NCBI RefSeq assembly: GCF_001421415.1 | Contig: NZ_LMKH01000012.1 | Span: 217,468 to 281,467, forward strand | Source of the DNA: Sphingomonas sp. Leaf208 | GTDB taxonomy: Bacteria > Pseudomonadota > Alphaproteobacteria > Sphingomonadales > Sphingomonadaceae | Direction of reading: 5' to 3' | Length of the DNA: 64,000 bases | In this document: positions 46,754 to 55,919 of the stretch, in pieces | Layout: every line of letters begins with the position of its first letter | Position numbering within the stretch: the first letter of the stretch is position 1 | Translations under genes and position numbers: made by a program | The notes under the pieces: model-generated | Seen by the model: only the letters and a program-made list of their open reading frames with translations | Databases searched by the model: none | Told to the model about the DNA's origin: nothing

Positions 46754-49700
46754 TCACTCGGCTGGCTGTGTGCCATCGCCGAGCTTGGGGGTTGCCGGTC
46801 CGAGCCGTGGACCCGACGGTCCGGCGAGCCCGATCACTTCGCTGCCGTCGTCGCCGGGGCGATAGGTGAGCAGGCTGCGGCCGAGGCGTGGGCCGATATA
46901 CCGCTCGATCCCGACTGCGAGGCTGAACGCCGCGGGGACGATCAACAGCGTCAGGATGGTCGACAGGACGAGCCCGCCGATCACGACGATGCCCATCGGC
47001 GCGCGCCACGATCCGTCGCCGCCGAGCGACAGCGCGGTCGGGATCATGCCCGCGACCATCGCCACCGTGGTCATCACGATCGGCTGCGCGCGCTTGTGGC
47101 CGGCATCGACCACTGCGGTCCAGACGTCGACGCCCTTGCCCATCTCCTCCAGCGCGAAGTCGATTAGCAGGATCGAGTTCTTCGCGACGATGCCGAGCAG
47201 CATCAGGATACCGATGAACACCGGCATCGACACCGGGTTGCCCGTCGCCCACAACGCGATCAACCCGCCCAGCGGCGCCAGCAACAGCGAGCCCATGTTG
47301 ACGAACGGCGGCAGCGCGCGGCGATACAACAGCACCAGCACCGCAAACACCAGGAACGTCCCCGCGATCACCGCCAGGATGAAGTTGTTGATCATCTCCG
47401 CCTGGAACTTCGACTGTCCGAGCACGAGTTTGTTCACGCCAGTCGGCAGGTTCGCCATCGTCGGCAGCGCATCGATCTGCTTCTGCGCTACGCCCGAGAC
47501 GATACCGGGCGCGAGATCGGCGCCGATCGTCAGCTGACGCTGTTGATTGACGCGGTCGATCTTGGTCGGGCCGGAGCCGAGCGTGATCTCCGCCACCAGG
47601 TTCAGCGGCACCGAACCACCCGAGGCGGTCGAGACCGGCAGGTTCTGGATCGTCGACAGCTCGCTACGCGCGCCCTGATCGAGCGCAACGCGGATCGGGA
47701 TCTGGCGATCGGACAGCGAGAACCGCGCCGAGTTCTGGTCGATGTCGCCGAGCGTCGCGATCCGGATCGCCGACGACAATGCCTGCGTCGTCACGCCGAG
47801 ATTGGCGGCAAGATCGAAGCGCGGCTTGATGACGATTTCCGGGCGCTGCATGTTGCCGGCGACGCGCGGCGCGACCAGCGTCGGCAGGCGCGACATCTCG
47901 GTCACGATCTTTTGCGCGGTCGCATCGAGCAGCTTGGGATCGTCGCCACCCAGCGTCACGCTCATGTCGCGCGTGCTGCCGCCCCAGCCATTCTGCGAGC
48001 GGAACGAGACGCGCGCATCGGGGATCGCCGCGAGCTGGGGCGCGAGGCTGCGCTCGAACTCCGTGCTCTTCATTTTCCGATCGTCCTTGAGCGTCGCGGT
48101 GACGCGGCCGGCATTGACCGAACCGTTGGCACCGCTGCGCGCATAGACCGACTGCACGTCCGGCTGCGATCCGATCAGCGCCGCGACCTTGGTCACCACC
48201 GCTTCGGTCTGCGCCAGCGTCGTGCCCGGCACCATGTCGATGACCGCCATCGACGTGTCGTTGTCTTGCGCCGGCTGGAACGTCATCGGCAGGACCGCGA
48301 ACATCACGATCGTCATTAGGAACGCGAACACGCCGAGCCCGAGCACCCAGAAGCGGTGATCGCGGAAGCGGCTGGTCAAGCGGTGGAACCCGCCACGGGC
48401 GGCCGAGGCCTTCGCCTTGCCGGTCTCCAGCGTCCATTTCAGCGTCGCCATATAGCCATCCATCAGGACGCCCTCGCCGTGCACGGCGGGGCCGGCGGAC
48501 TTGAGGAAATACGCGGCGAGCATCGGCGTGACGAGGCGTGCGACCGCGAGGCTCATCAACACCGAGGCGACGACCGTCAGGCCGAAATTCTTGAAGAACT
48601 GCCCCGAGATACCCGGCATCAGGCCGACCGGCAGGAACACCGCGACGATCGCCATCGTCGTCGCCAGCACGGCGAGACCGATCTCGTCGGCGGCGTCGAT
48701 CGAGGCCTGATAGGCGGACTTGCCCATCCGCATGTGGCGGACGATGTTCTCGATCTCGACGATCGCGTCGTCGACCAGCACGCCCGCGACGAGACTGAGC
48801 GCGAGCAACGTCATCTGGTTCAGGTTGAAGCCGAGCAGGTCCATGAACCAGAAGGCCGGGATCGCCGACAGCGGGATCGCCAGCGACGAGATTACCGTCG
48901 CACGCCAGTCGCGCAGGAACAGGAACACCACGATCACCGCAAGCACCGCGCCCTCGATCATCGCGTGGATCGCGCTCTCATACTGCATCTCGGTGTATTT
49001 GACGCTGTTCGAGCGCAGCACGAAATGCACGTTCGGGTTGCGCTTTTCCATCGCCGCGAGCTTCTTCACCGCCTCGTTGAAGACGGTGACGTCGGACGAT
49101 CCCTTGGATCGCTGGAAATCGAAGCTGATCGTCTGGCGGCCGTCGATCGCGGCACGGCTACGCTGTTCGGCGTAGAGATCGCGGACCTGCGCGATGTCGG
49201 CCAATCGTACCGTACGGCCGTTGCCGACGCTAATCTGAGTCTGCGCGAGTGCGACCGCGTCCTTCGCGTTGCCGAGCACGCGGACCGACTGTTCGGACCC
49301 GGCGATCTCGGCGCGGCCGCCCGCCGCGTTCAGATTGACCTGGCGGAGCTGGGCGTTGACCTGGCTAGCGGTGAGCCCCTGGCTTTGCAGCTTGAGCGGG
49401 TCGAGGATGATGCGGATCTCGCGACTGACGCCGCCGTTGCGGTTGACCGCGGCCATGCCCGGGACCGACAGCAATTCCTTCGCGACGTTGTTGTCGATGT
49501 ACCAGCTGAGCTGTTCGACCGTCATGTCCTTGGCGATCACGGAATAGCTGGCGAGATCGTTGTCGGTGGTGTTCGCGCGAAACACCTGCGGCTCGAGGAT
49601 ACCCTCGGGCAGGTCGCTGCGGATCTGGGCGATCGCGTCGCGGACGTCGGTGACGGCGCGGTCGATCGGCGTGCCGATGCTAAGCTGGACGACGGTCTGC

Positions 49701-49975
49701 GACTGGCCCTCGGTCACGGTCGAGGTGATCTCGTCGATGCCCTGGAGCGACCGGACTGCGGCCTCGACGCGCTGCGTGACCTGCGTCTCGAGTTCGGTCG
49801 GCGCAGCACCCGGCTGGTTGATGACGACGATCGCGATCGGGAAATCGATGTCCGGATCGTTGTTCACGTCCATCCGCATGAAGCTGACGATACCCGCCAG
49901 CGTCAGCGCGATGAACAGCACGATCGGCGGCACCGGGTTGCGGATCGCCCAGGCCGAGATGTTGCGAAAGTTCAT
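46754..49975 (-). CDS. RND-family efflux permease (AcrB/MdtB-like)
   Basis: The inner-membrane pump of a tripartite efflux system. The 1073 residues show the RND duplication. The first helix is NPVPPIVLFIALTLAGIVSF (13-32); the periplasmic porter domain has TEGQSQTVVQLSIGTPIDRA. The proton-relay region is LLALSLVAGVLVDDAIVEIE with two aspartates, and the second half has LLIDFALEEMGKGVDVWTAV. The D-D pair and the N-terminal DPDIDFP favour the hydrophobe/amphiphile or multidrug branch rather than the heavy-metal branch. It follows the adaptor gene by four bases on the minus strand. No outer-membrane TolC gene is adjacent. Confidence 0.94.
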   Translation of the reverse strand: MNFRNISAWAIRNPVPPIVLFIALTLAGIVSFMRMDVNNDPDIDFPIAIVVINQPGAAPTELETQVTQRVEAAVRSLQGIDEITSTVTEGQSQTVVQLSIGTPIDRAVTDVRDAIAQIRSDLPEGILEPQVFRANTTDNDLASYSVIAKDMTVEQLSWYIDNNVAKELLSVPGMAAVNRNGGVSREIRIILDPLKLQSQGLTASQVNAQLRQVNLNAAGGRAEIAGSEQSVRVLGNAKDAVALAQTQISVGNGRTVRLADIAQVRDLYAEQRSRAAIDGRQTISFDFQRSKGSSDVTVFNEAVKKLAAMEKRNPNVHFVLRSNSVKYTEMQYESAIHAMIEGAVLAVIVVFLFLRDWRATVISSLAIPLSAIPAFWFMDLLGFNLNQMTLLALSLVAGVLVDDAIVEIENIVRHMRMGKSAYQASIDAADEIGLAVLATTMAIVAVFLPVGLMPGISGQFFKNFGLTVVASVLMSLAVARLVTPMLAAYFLKSAGPAVHGEGVLMDGYMATLKWTLETGKAKASAARGGFHRLTSRFRDHRFWVLGLGVFAFLMTIVMFAVLPMTFQPAQDNDTSMAVIDMVPGTTLAQTEAVVTKVAALIGSQPDVQSVYARSGANGSVNAGRVTATLKDDRKMKSTEFERSLAPQLAAIPDARVSFRSQNGWGGSTRDMSVTLGGDDPKLLDATAQKIVTEMSRLPTLVAPRVAGNMQRPEIVIKPRFDLAANLGVTTQALSSAIRIATLGDIDQNSARFSLSDRQIPIRVALDQGARSELSTIQNLPVSTASGGSVPLNLVAEITLGSGPTKIDRVNQQRQLTIGADLAPGIVSGVAQKQIDALPTMANLPTGVNKLVLGQSKFQAEMINNFILAVIAGTFLVFAVLVLLYRRALPPFVNMGSLLLAPLGGLIALWATGNPVSMPVFIGILMLLGIVAKNSILLIDFALEEMGKGVDVWTAVVDAGHKRAQPIVMTTVAMVAGMIPTALSLGGDGSWRAPMGIVVIGGLVLSTILTLLIVPAAFSLAVGIERYIGPRLGRSLLTYRPGDDGSEVIGLAGPSGPRLGPATPKLGDGTQPAE

Positions 49976-49979
49976 GAGC

Positions 49980-51170
49980 TCAGCTCGCTTTCTTCGTGAC
50001 CGGCTTCACCTTCTGCCCGGGCGCCAGGAACCCGCCTGCAGACAACACTACTCGCTCGGTCCCGTCGAGTCCGCTGAGGATCGTCACGCCCGCATCGGAA
50101 ACCTGACCGATCTTGATATCGCGGCGGACGGCCTTGTTATCGGCGCCGATGATATAGACGAAGCTGCCCTTCTCGTCGCTCTGCAGCGCCGAATCGGGAA
50201 GCAGCGGCGCTTGGGTCGCACCGCCAACGATCGTCGCCGCGGCGAAACCACCCGGCCGCAGCGCGGGGTCATAGGCGACAGCGATTCGCGCGATGCCCTG
50301 GCGGCTCTGCGGGTCGATGACCGGCGAAACCTGCCACACCTGGCCCGGGAAGCCCTGAGTCGTGCCGACCGGAACGACGGTCGCGCGGGCGCCCGCATGG
50401 AGCCCGGCAAGATCCGCTTCGCTCAACTGTGCGCGCATTTCCATCTGGCCGTCCGCGGCCATGCGGAACAGCACGCCGGTACCCGCGCCGACGACCTGAC
50501 CCGATTCGACGCCGCGCGTCAGCACGAGGCCGGCGGCGGGCGCACGGATATCGAGGCGACCGTTGCGCGCGCGCGCCTCGCCGAGCGTGGCCTGCGCCAC
50601 CTTCACGCGCGCGGCGGCGGCGTCGCGCGTCGCGGCCTTGCGCTGGAGATCGGCCTTCGAGATGAAGCCGCGATCGACGAGCTGCTTGGCGCGATCGAGT
50701 TCGGCCTGCGCGATCGTTTCGTCGGAACGGGCGACGCTCACCGAGGCGGCGAGCGAGGCGGCGGTCTCGGTCTGCACCGAGCGATCGACCGTCGCCAGCA
50801 CCTGGCCCGCCGCGACCCACTGGCCCGGCTCAACCAGCACGCGCGTGATCATCCCGCCCTCACCCGCGACGCCGACCGGCATCTCGCGACGCGCGGCGAT
50901 CGTGCCGGTTGCAGAAATCGTGCGGTCAACGGTCTTGCGCCCCGGCACCATGACCGAGACGGTCGGCACCTGTTCGACGACCGGACCGGCGGCGGCGTCC
51001 TTCTTGCCGCCCTTGAACGCGAAGACGGCGCCGATGATCGCCAGCACGACGACGACCGCGATGATGATGTTGCGGCGGCGGTGCGACGGTGCGGTATAAT
51101 CGGGGAGCACGAGCTGGTCTTCGGTCTCGCCACCGTCAATCTGCCCGACGGTCTTCGTCTCGTAGTTCAT
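49980..51170 (-). CDS. Efflux RND transporter periplasmic adaptor subunit
   Basis: The membrane-fusion protein of the RND pump. Residues 1-30 are cytosolic and acidic; the anchor is RRNIIIAVVVVLAIIGAVFA (about 32-51). The lipoyl-type hairpin domain follows, with VLVEPGQWVAAGQVLATVD and ARNGRLDIRAPAAGLVLTRG. A helical hairpin of about 60 residues (TAASLAASVSVARSDETIAQ) and a beta-barrel part with ATIVGGATQAPLLPDSAL come next. ATG at 51170 is used; a GTG three codons earlier is possible. Gene order adaptor-permease with a four-base gap implies one transcript. It is divergent from the SIMPL gene. Confidence 0.92.
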   Translation of the reverse strand: MNYETKTVGQIDGGETEDQLVLPDYTAPSHRRRNIIIAVVVVLAIIGAVFAFKGGKKDAAAGPVVEQVPTVSVMVPGRKTVDRTISATGTIAARREMPVGVAGEGGMITRVLVEPGQWVAAGQVLATVDRSVQTETAASLAASVSVARSDETIAQAELDRAKQLVDRGFISKADLQRKAATRDAAAARVKVAQATLGEARARNGRLDIRAPAAGLVLTRGVESGQVVGAGTGVLFRMAADGQMEMRAQLSEADLAGLHAGARATVVPVGTTQGFPGQVWQVSPVIDPQSRQGIARIAVAYDPALRPGGFAAATIVGGATQAPLLPDSALQSDEKGSFVYIIGADNKAVRRDIKIGQVSDAGVTILSGLDGTERVVLSAGGFLAPGQKVKPVTKKAS

Positions 51171-51398
51171 GCGCGTCACAATCCCAATTTCGACCGGTCT
51201 TGTCTCGACCCGCTTCGCCATTCGCAAGCTGTATTATCTGAATAAGTCACCGTGCTCAAGCCCCTCGACGAGCGCAGGATGCAGACATGCTTCGATTTCG
51301 ATCTATTCGCAATGCGGTTCGCAGAGTTTGCCCGCCGTTCAGCTTGCGTTGAGCCGTTCCGGGCGACACGCACGGACAGTTCAACGGGAGACACCATT

Positions 51399-52133
51399 AT
51401 GAAGACCGCATCGTTCCTGACCATCTTGGCGAGCGCCATCGCGATTCTTCCCGCCGCCGCCAGTGCCCAGGCCGCACCGACCACGGTCGAGCCGATGGTG
51501 CCCGCCGCCGGGACCGTGCTGGACGTGACCACCGAGGGTCGCACGACACGCGTTCCCGATCTCGCGACGATTCGCGCCGGTGTGGTGTCGCAGTCCCCGA
51601 CCGCCGCAGCCGCGCTCACCGACAATGCGCAGCGGATGGCCAAGGTGCTGGACGCGCTCAAGCGGGCGGGCGTCGCGCCGCGCGACGTGGCCACCTCGAA
51701 CGTCCAGCTGTCGCCGCAATATCGCTACGCCGACAACCAGCCGCCGGTGATCACCGGGTATCAGGCGACCAACACCGTCTCGATCCGCTTCCGCGACGTC
51801 GCCAAGTCTGGGATGATCCTCGACGCGCTGGTGGCGCAAGGCGCGAACCAGATCGACGGGCCGAACCTGACGATCGACAAGCCCGACGCGGCGCTGGACG
51901 AGGCACGGACCGACGCGATCGCGCAGGCCAAGCGCCGCGCGGATCTGTATGCCAAGGCGGCGGGGCTGCGCGTGTCGCGGATCGTCTCGATCGCGGAATC
52001 GGGCCAGGATACGGGTGGTCCGGCACAACCGATGTTCATGGCGCGCGCGGCGATGGCCAAGGACAGCACGCAGATCGCACCCGGCGAGAAGGACGTGACG
52101 GTCACGCTGTCGGTGCGCTTCCTGCTGAACTGA
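51399..52133 (+). CDS. SIMPL domain-containing exported protein
   Basis: A 244-residue periplasmic protein. The signal peptide covers residues 1-24 (ends AAASAQ). The mature region has the SIMPL (DUF541) features: VTTEGRTTRVPDLATIRAGV (43-62), the RMAKVLDALKRAGVAPRDVA helix, ATSNVQLSPQYRY and EARTDAIAQAKRRADLYAKA. A duplicated structure is typical of E. coli YggE, an antioxidant-stress-related protein. The ATG at 51399 has GGGAG upstream. It is divergent from the efflux pair across about 230 bases, with a possible -10-like TAATAC-type stretch on the minus strand in between. Confidence 0.9.
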   Translation: MKTASFLTILASAIAILPAAASAQAAPTTVEPMVPAAGTVLDVTTEGRTTRVPDLATIRAGVVSQSPTAAAALTDNAQRMAKVLDALKRAGVAPRDVATSNVQLSPQYRYADNQPPVITGYQATNTVSIRFRDVAKSGMILDALVAQGANQIDGPNLTIDKPDAALDEARTDAIAQAKRRADLYAKAAGLRVSRIVSIAESGQDTGGPAQPMFMARAAMAKDSTQIAPGEKDVTVTLSVRFLLN

Positions 52134-52145
52134 TCCTCTCTACTG

Positions 52146-52254
52146 CTCCCTCCCTGGCAGGAAGGGGCCGGGGGTGGGTAGGCTCGCTCATGCCGCGACC
52201 GTTTCGACACAGGGAACCCGACCCACCCCCAACCCCTCCCTTTCAGGGAGGGGA
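52146..52254. repeat. Dispersed palindromic repeat, family B, copy 4
   Basis: Arms CTCCCTCCCTGGCAGGAAGG and CCCCTCCCTTTCAGGGAGGG with inner GGGGGTGGGTAGG and CCGACCCACCCCC. It lies just after the SIMPL gene, between it and the terminator at 52288. Confidence 0.88.
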
Positions 52255-52287
52255 GACCGTCGGAATTCACTAACACGGCCGCGCACG

Positions 52288-52323
52288 AAAAAAGGGCCGC
52301 CCGGTTGCCCGGACGGCCCTTTT
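52288..52323 (-). terminator. Rho-independent terminator after the GlsB-like gene
   Basis: A 15-base stem with one mismatch, AAAAGGGCCGCCCGG against CCGGACGGCCCTTTT, loop TTGC. On the minus strand it is followed by six T residues, so it ends the GlsB-like transcript. The A-rich and T-rich flanks would let it act on the plus strand too. Confidence 0.9.
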
Positions 52324-52346
52324 ACTTCGCGTGACGATGCGAACTC

Positions 52347-52604
52347 TTAGCGGACGCTACCGCGACGCACGAGGTTCACGATCGCGAGCAGGACGATGGC
52401 GCCCAGCAGCGACACGATGAACGAGGTCAGCGTGAGCGGTGCGTTGTTGATCGAGCCACCCGACAGGATCAGGCCACCGATGAACGCGCCGACGATGCCG
52501 ACGATGATGTTCAGGAAGATGCCCTGCTGCGCGTCGGTGCGCATGATCATGCTAGCGATCCAGCCGATGACGCCGCCGATGATCAGCCAAAGAATGAGAC
52601 CCAT
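52347..52604 (-). CDS. GlsB/YeaQ/YmgE family stress-response membrane protein
   Basis: An 85-residue inner-membrane protein with three hydrophobic helices: ILWLIIGGVIGWIASMIM (4-21), IFLNIIVGIVGAFIGGLIL (29-47) and TSFIVSLLGAIVLLAIVNLV (60-79). The glycine pattern GGVIGWIAS and GIVGAFIGG is characteristic of the transglycosylase-associated YeaQ family. These are induced in general or envelope stress in several bacteria, but their biochemical role is unknown. A clear terminator follows it. The purine-rich AGGGAAA lies a few bases before the ATG. Confidence 0.93.
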   Translation of the reverse strand: MGLILWLIIGGVIGWIASMIMRTDAQQGIFLNIIVGIVGAFIGGLILSGGSINNAPLTLTSFIVSLLGAIVLLAIVNLVRRGSVR

Positions 52605-52697
52605 GATATTTTCCCTCCGTTGAACCCGTATCCGGGCGATGGCGGAAAGACGTGCGAACGGCGTTTTTTGTTCCGCTCGCGTTTTGAGTTTTGCCGC

Positions 52698-52997
52698 TCA
52701 ATACTTTTGTTGGCGCTCGTACAACGACTTATAGTGCTGGATTCGCGTCACGCGCAGTCCGGGCATGCCCGACCGATCGATCGCCCGCTGCCACCCGGCG
52801 AACTCCTCGACCGTCAGGCCGTAGCGCGCGCAGACATCGTCGACGCTCAACAGTCCGCCATTCACCGCGGCGACCACTTCGGCCTTGCGCCGCACGACCC
52901 AGCGCGTGGTGCTGGGCGGCGGCAGACTGTCGAGCGTCAGCTGCTCGCCCAAGGGCCCGATGACCTTGCCGGGACGGATTTTCTGGTTCTCGATCAT
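52698..52997 (-). CDS. sciP: SciP-like CtrA inhibitor (DUF1153)
   Basis: A 99-residue DNA-binding protein. In Caulobacter, SciP binds CtrA-controlled promoters and blocks activation, shaping the cell cycle. The sequence matches the family over its whole length: IRPGKVIGPLGEQLTLDSLP, RWVVRRKAEVVAAVNGGLLS (32-51), a helix-turn-helix VDDVCARYGLTVEEFAGWQR and GLRVTRIQHYKSLYERQ. The ATG at 52997 has AGAGG six bases upstream; a longer frame has no support. It is monocistronic. It links to the CtrA-type regulation that also governs GTA clusters such as the one at the left edge. Confidence 0.9.
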   Translation of the reverse strand: MIENQKIRPGKVIGPLGEQLTLDSLPPPSTTRWVVRRKAEVVAAVNGGLLSVDDVCARYGLTVEEFAGWQRAIDRSGMPGLRVTRIQHYKSLYERQQKY

Positions 52998-53100
52998 TTG
53001 AAACCTCTGATCGGGGCGGGGGGCCCCCTCTCGATACGCACACACGACCTGTAATCGCAGGTCTTGAAGATCGGCTGAAACGCCGCGGTAAACAGCATCT

Positions 53101-53328
53101 TCATTCCTCCTTCCAACGGGTCAACGCCGCGGCCATCGGCCCGTTGAACGCACCGTGGAGCGGCGCAAACAACTTCGGATCGATCGTGGCGCGAGCAAAT
53201 CCCGCCTGCACCGCCGCTGTCGGGCTCGCTGCCTGTCGGGCGGCGATACCGACGATCAGGACGGCCAGGTCACCCGGAAGAACGGTGACCTCTGCGTCGC
53301 GATCGAAACGGGGAAAACTCAGGTCCAA
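53101..53328 (-). CDS. Hypothetical protein, possible small gene
   Basis: A 75-residue frame between sciP and mnmA: LDLSFPRFDRDAEVTVLPGD, LAVLIVGIAARQAASPTAAV and GFARATIDPKLFAPLHGAFN. A hydrophobic middle and ordered codon use suggest it may be expressed. The start would be TTG at 53328, with only a weak purine-rich stretch before it. A competing frame on the other strand looks worse. I do not recognise it. Confidence 0.4.
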   Translation of the reverse strand: MDLSFPRFDRDAEVTVLPGDLAVLIVGIAARQAASPTAAVQAGFARATIDPKLFAPLHGAFNGPMAAALTRWKEE

Positions 53329-53523
53329 CGGGATACTCGCTTCATTCTCGGAAGCCCCTGTCTAGGCCAAGGGGATGAAGACTGCGTAAAACACCCGCCA
53401 CGCAGTGGCCGATTTGTTGCATCGCGACGTTCGCCGGTCGCATTTTTCACTCGCTTCGGCCTGATCGAGGTTAATCGACGCATCTTTTTGCAACGCGGTG
53501 CCTCCGCGCTTATGTAGCGCCGC

Positions 53524-54645
53524 ATGGATCAGACCGATTTTCAGCTCGGGGCCAGCGCCGATACGGGCATGGCCGGAAAGCGCATCGTCGTGGCGATGTC
53601 GGGCGGCGTCGACAGCTCGGTCGTCGCCGCGCTCGCGCACGCCACCGGCGCCGAAACGATCGGCGTGACGCTCCAGCTCTACGATCACGGCGAGGCGGTC
53701 GGCCGCGCAGGCTCGTGCTGCGCGGGCCGCGATATCCGCGACGCCCGCGCGGTCTGCGATCGGCTGGGGATCGCGCATTACGTGTTCGATCACGAAACCA
53801 GCTTCCGCGAGCAGGTCGTCGACAAGTTCGCCGACGAGTATCTCGCCGGTCGCACGCCGATCCCGTGCGTCCAGTGCAACATGGGGCCAAAGTTCACCGA
53901 CCTGCTGAAGCTTGCGCGCGATCTCGGCGCGGATTGCCTGGCGACCGGCCATTATGTCCGCCGGGTCGAAGGCGCGCACGGTGCCGAACTCCACCGCGGC
54001 GCCGATCCCGCCCGCGACCAGAGCTATTTCCTGTTCGCGACCACGCAGGCGCAGCTCGATTACCTGCGCTTTCCGCTCGGCGGCCTACCCAAGGCGCGCG
54101 TCCGCGAGATCGCGGCGGAACTCGGGCTCGGCGTTGCAGCCAAACCTGACAGCCAGGACATCTGCTTCGTCCCGGACGGCGACTACGCGGGCCTGGTCAA
54201 GAAACTACGCCCCGAGGCGGCGGAAACGGCGGGCGACATCGTCGACCTCGGCGGCACGAAACTCGGCGAGCATCGCGGGCTGATCCACTTCACCGTCGGC
54301 CAGCGCCGCGGGCTGGAGATCGGGGGCAGTCCCGAGCCGCTCTACGTCGTGCGAGTCGAGCCTGAGACCAAGCGGGTCGTCGTCGGCCCCCGTCGCGCGC
54401 TCGCGGTCGAGGCGGCGCGGATGACCGACATCAACTGGCTGGGTGGCGATTTCACCGGGCCGCTGACGGCCAAGGTGCGATCGATGGCCAAGCCCGTCCC
54501 CGCCCGCCTGGTCGGCGACCGCGTGGTGTTCGATGCGCCGGAATACGGCGTCGCACCGGGTCAGGCGGCGGTGCTGTATGCGGGCGAGCGCGTCCTCGGC
54601 GGCGGCTGGATCGCGGAGACCGAAGCGGCACTCGTCGCCGCCTGA
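53524..54645 (+). CDS. mnmA: tRNA-specific 2-thiouridylase MnmA
   Basis: Puts the 2-thio group on the wobble uridine of tRNA-Lys, -Glu and -Gln. The 373 residues have the PP-loop AMSGGVDSS (24-32), the catalytic cysteines C118 in [10 protein letters not shown] and C214 in [12 protein letters not shown], and LATGHYVRR for tRNA contact. [13 protein letters not shown] and the C-terminal beta-barrel are intact. ATG at 53524 gives about 17 extra residues before the conserved core; an ATG at 53569 is possible. The Shine-Dalgarno is weak. The UVR-motif gene follows by 14 bases and is probably co-transcribed. Confidence 0.95.
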   Translation: MDQTDFQLGASADTGMAGKRIVVAMSGGVDSSVVAALAHATGAETIGVTLQLYDHGEAVGRAGSCCAGRDIRDARAVCDRLGIAHYVFDHETSFREQVVDKFADEYLAGRTPIPCVQCNMGPKFTDLLKLARDLGADCLATGHYVRRVEGAHGAELHRGADPARDQSYFLFATTQAQLDYLRFPLGGLPKARVREIAAELGLGVAAKPDSQDICFVPDGDYAGLVKKLRPEAAETAGDIVDLGGTKLGEHRGLIHFTVGQRRGLEIGGSPEPLYVVRVEPETKRVVVGPRRALAVEAARMTDINWLGGDFTGPLTAKVRSMAKPVPARLVGDRVVFDAPEYGVAPGQAAVLYAGERVLGGGWIAETEAALVAA

Positions 54646-54659
54646 CGCGTTGAGGCGGC

Positions 54660-54908
54660 ATGGATATCGAAGATCTACGCCGCCAGATGGAAGCCGCCGC
54701 CGCGGCGATGGACTTCGAAACCGCGGGCAAGTTGCGCGATCAGATCAGCGTGTTGCGCGGCGGCGGCGAGAGTACCGACACATCCGGCCTTACTCGCCAG
54801 CAGCCCGGCGCGATGGGTCTCGGCACCAGCCAGCAACGCATGACCCCGCCGCCGGGTTGGGTGAAACCGAAAAAGCCCGATCCGATGACCAAGGGGCGCA
54901 AGCGGTAG
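54660..54908 (+). CDS. Small UvrB/UvrC (UVR) motif protein
   Basis: An 82-residue protein. Residues 5-32 are a clear UVR motif, LRRQMEAAAAAMDFETAGKL then RDQISVL, the coiled helix pair by which UvrB and UvrC, or ClpC and McsA, interact. The rest is a Gly/Pro-rich flexible tail with PPGWVKPKKPDPMTKGRKR, basic at the end. A lone UVR module could act as an adaptor for nucleotide-excision repair or for a Clp-type chaperone; neither is demonstrated. Placement just after mnmA suggests coupled expression. Confidence 0.75.
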   Translation: MDIEDLRRQMEAAAAAMDFETAGKLRDQISVLRGGGESTDTSGLTRQQPGAMGLGTSQQRMTPPPGWVKPKKPDPMTKGRKR

Positions 54909-54918
54909 CTCTTCTTCG

Positions 54919-55031
54919 CCCCCCTCCCTGAAAGGGAGGGGTTGGGGGTGGGTAGGCCGGCTTGAGTCACGCGCGTTCCGAGAACGCGGAAGCCGACCCA
55001 CCCCCGGCCCCTCCCTTCCAGGGAGGGGGGA
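54919..55031. repeat. Dispersed palindromic repeat, family B, copy 5
   Basis: Arms CCCCTCCCTGAAAGGGAGGG and CCCCTCCCTTCCAGGGAGGG with inner GGGGGTGGGTAGG and CCGACCCACCCCC. It lies between the convergent UVR-motif and PhzF genes. Confidence 0.88.
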
Positions 55032-55088
55032 AGCAACAGGAAGATCACCACGATGATCCCCCCGGGGGCATTGTCAGCCGCGCCTAAA

Positions 55089-55880
55089 TCATGGCAGCAG
55101 GAAGGTGCCTTCGATCGTCGTCACGCACGATCCGCCCAACACCACCCGGCCGCCTTCAAGGCGACACGTCAGCTTCCCGCCACGCGCGCTCGCTTGGTAC
55201 GCGGTGAAGCTGTTCCCCGAGGTCGGCGCCCAATACGGCACCATCACCGCATGCGCCGAGCCCGTCACCGGATCCTCATTGATCGCGTAATACGGCGTGA
55301 ACACGCGGCTGACGATATCGGTCGCCTCGCCCTGAGCCGCGACGATCGCGACGATCGGGAACTTCGCCAACGCCGCGAAGTCCGGCTTCAACTCGCGCAC
55401 CACGGCCTCGTCCTCGACGATCACGAGCGCATAGCCCTTCTCGTGCCACAGCGTCTCGACGGGCGCCTCGATGTTCAGAGCCGCGACGATCTCCGGGATC
55501 GCCTTCGGGCTCGGTCCCCATGCGGGCAGTTCCAGCGTGTATCCGCTATCCGCCCGAGCAACCTCGAGCATACCCGCCTGCCGCGTCCGGAACCGCACCC
55601 GATCGAGCACGGTATCCGACGACAGCACGAAATGCCCGCTCGCGAGCGTCGCGTGCCCGCACAGCGCAACCTCCGCACCCGGCGTAAACCAGCGCAGATC
55701 GAAATCGACGCCGTCGTCATCCGATGCGACGATAAACGCGGTCTCGCTCAGGTTGTTCTCCTGCGCGATATTCAGCAGCACGGCGTCGTCGAGCCACGCC
55801 GACAGCGGCATCACCGCCGCCTGATTGCCGCCGAACGGCGTGTCGGAAAACGCATCGATCTGCGCGAACGGTATTCTCAT
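55089..55880 (-). CDS. PhzF-family isomerase-like protein
   Basis: A 263-residue member of the diaminopimelate-epimerase fold. It has IDAFSDTPFGGNQAAVMPL (8-26), the catalytic glutamate in NLSETAFIV (E46), and ALCGHATLASGHFV (72-85). The second-half mirror motif INEDPVTGSAHAVMVPYW is near 202-219. In Pseudomonas PhzF isomerises a phenazine precursor, but most homologues, as here with no phenazine genes, have unknown substrates. ATG at 55880 has GAGGA upstream. The gene is monocistronic on the minus strand. Confidence 0.9.
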   Translation of the reverse strand: MRIPFAQIDAFSDTPFGGNQAAVMPLSAWLDDAVLLNIAQENNLSETAFIVASDDDGVDFDLRWFTPGAEVALCGHATLASGHFVLSSDTVLDRVRFRTRQAGMLEVARADSGYTLELPAWGPSPKAIPEIVAALNIEAPVETLWHEKGYALVIVEDEAVVRELKPDFAALAKFPIVAIVAAQGEATDIVSRVFTPYYAINEDPVTGSAHAVMVPYWAPTSGNSFTAYQASARGGKLTCRLEGGRVVLGGSCVTTIEGTFLLP

Positions 55881-55919
55881 GCCTAAATCCTCAAACACGT
55901 TTGCCGAATCTCGATCGGA

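Noticed and set aside
46249..46776. A 175-codon minus-strand frame between the RND and DUF445 genes
   Set aside because: It reads through both 100-bp repeats, is Ser/Arg/Ala-rich, overlaps both neighbours and has no visible Shine-Dalgarno. I treat the gap as repeat DNA, though translation is not excluded.
53155..53517. A 120-codon plus-strand frame between sciP and mnmA
   Set aside because: Arg-rich, with no start signal and no conserved look. The opposing 75-codon frame is more gene-like.
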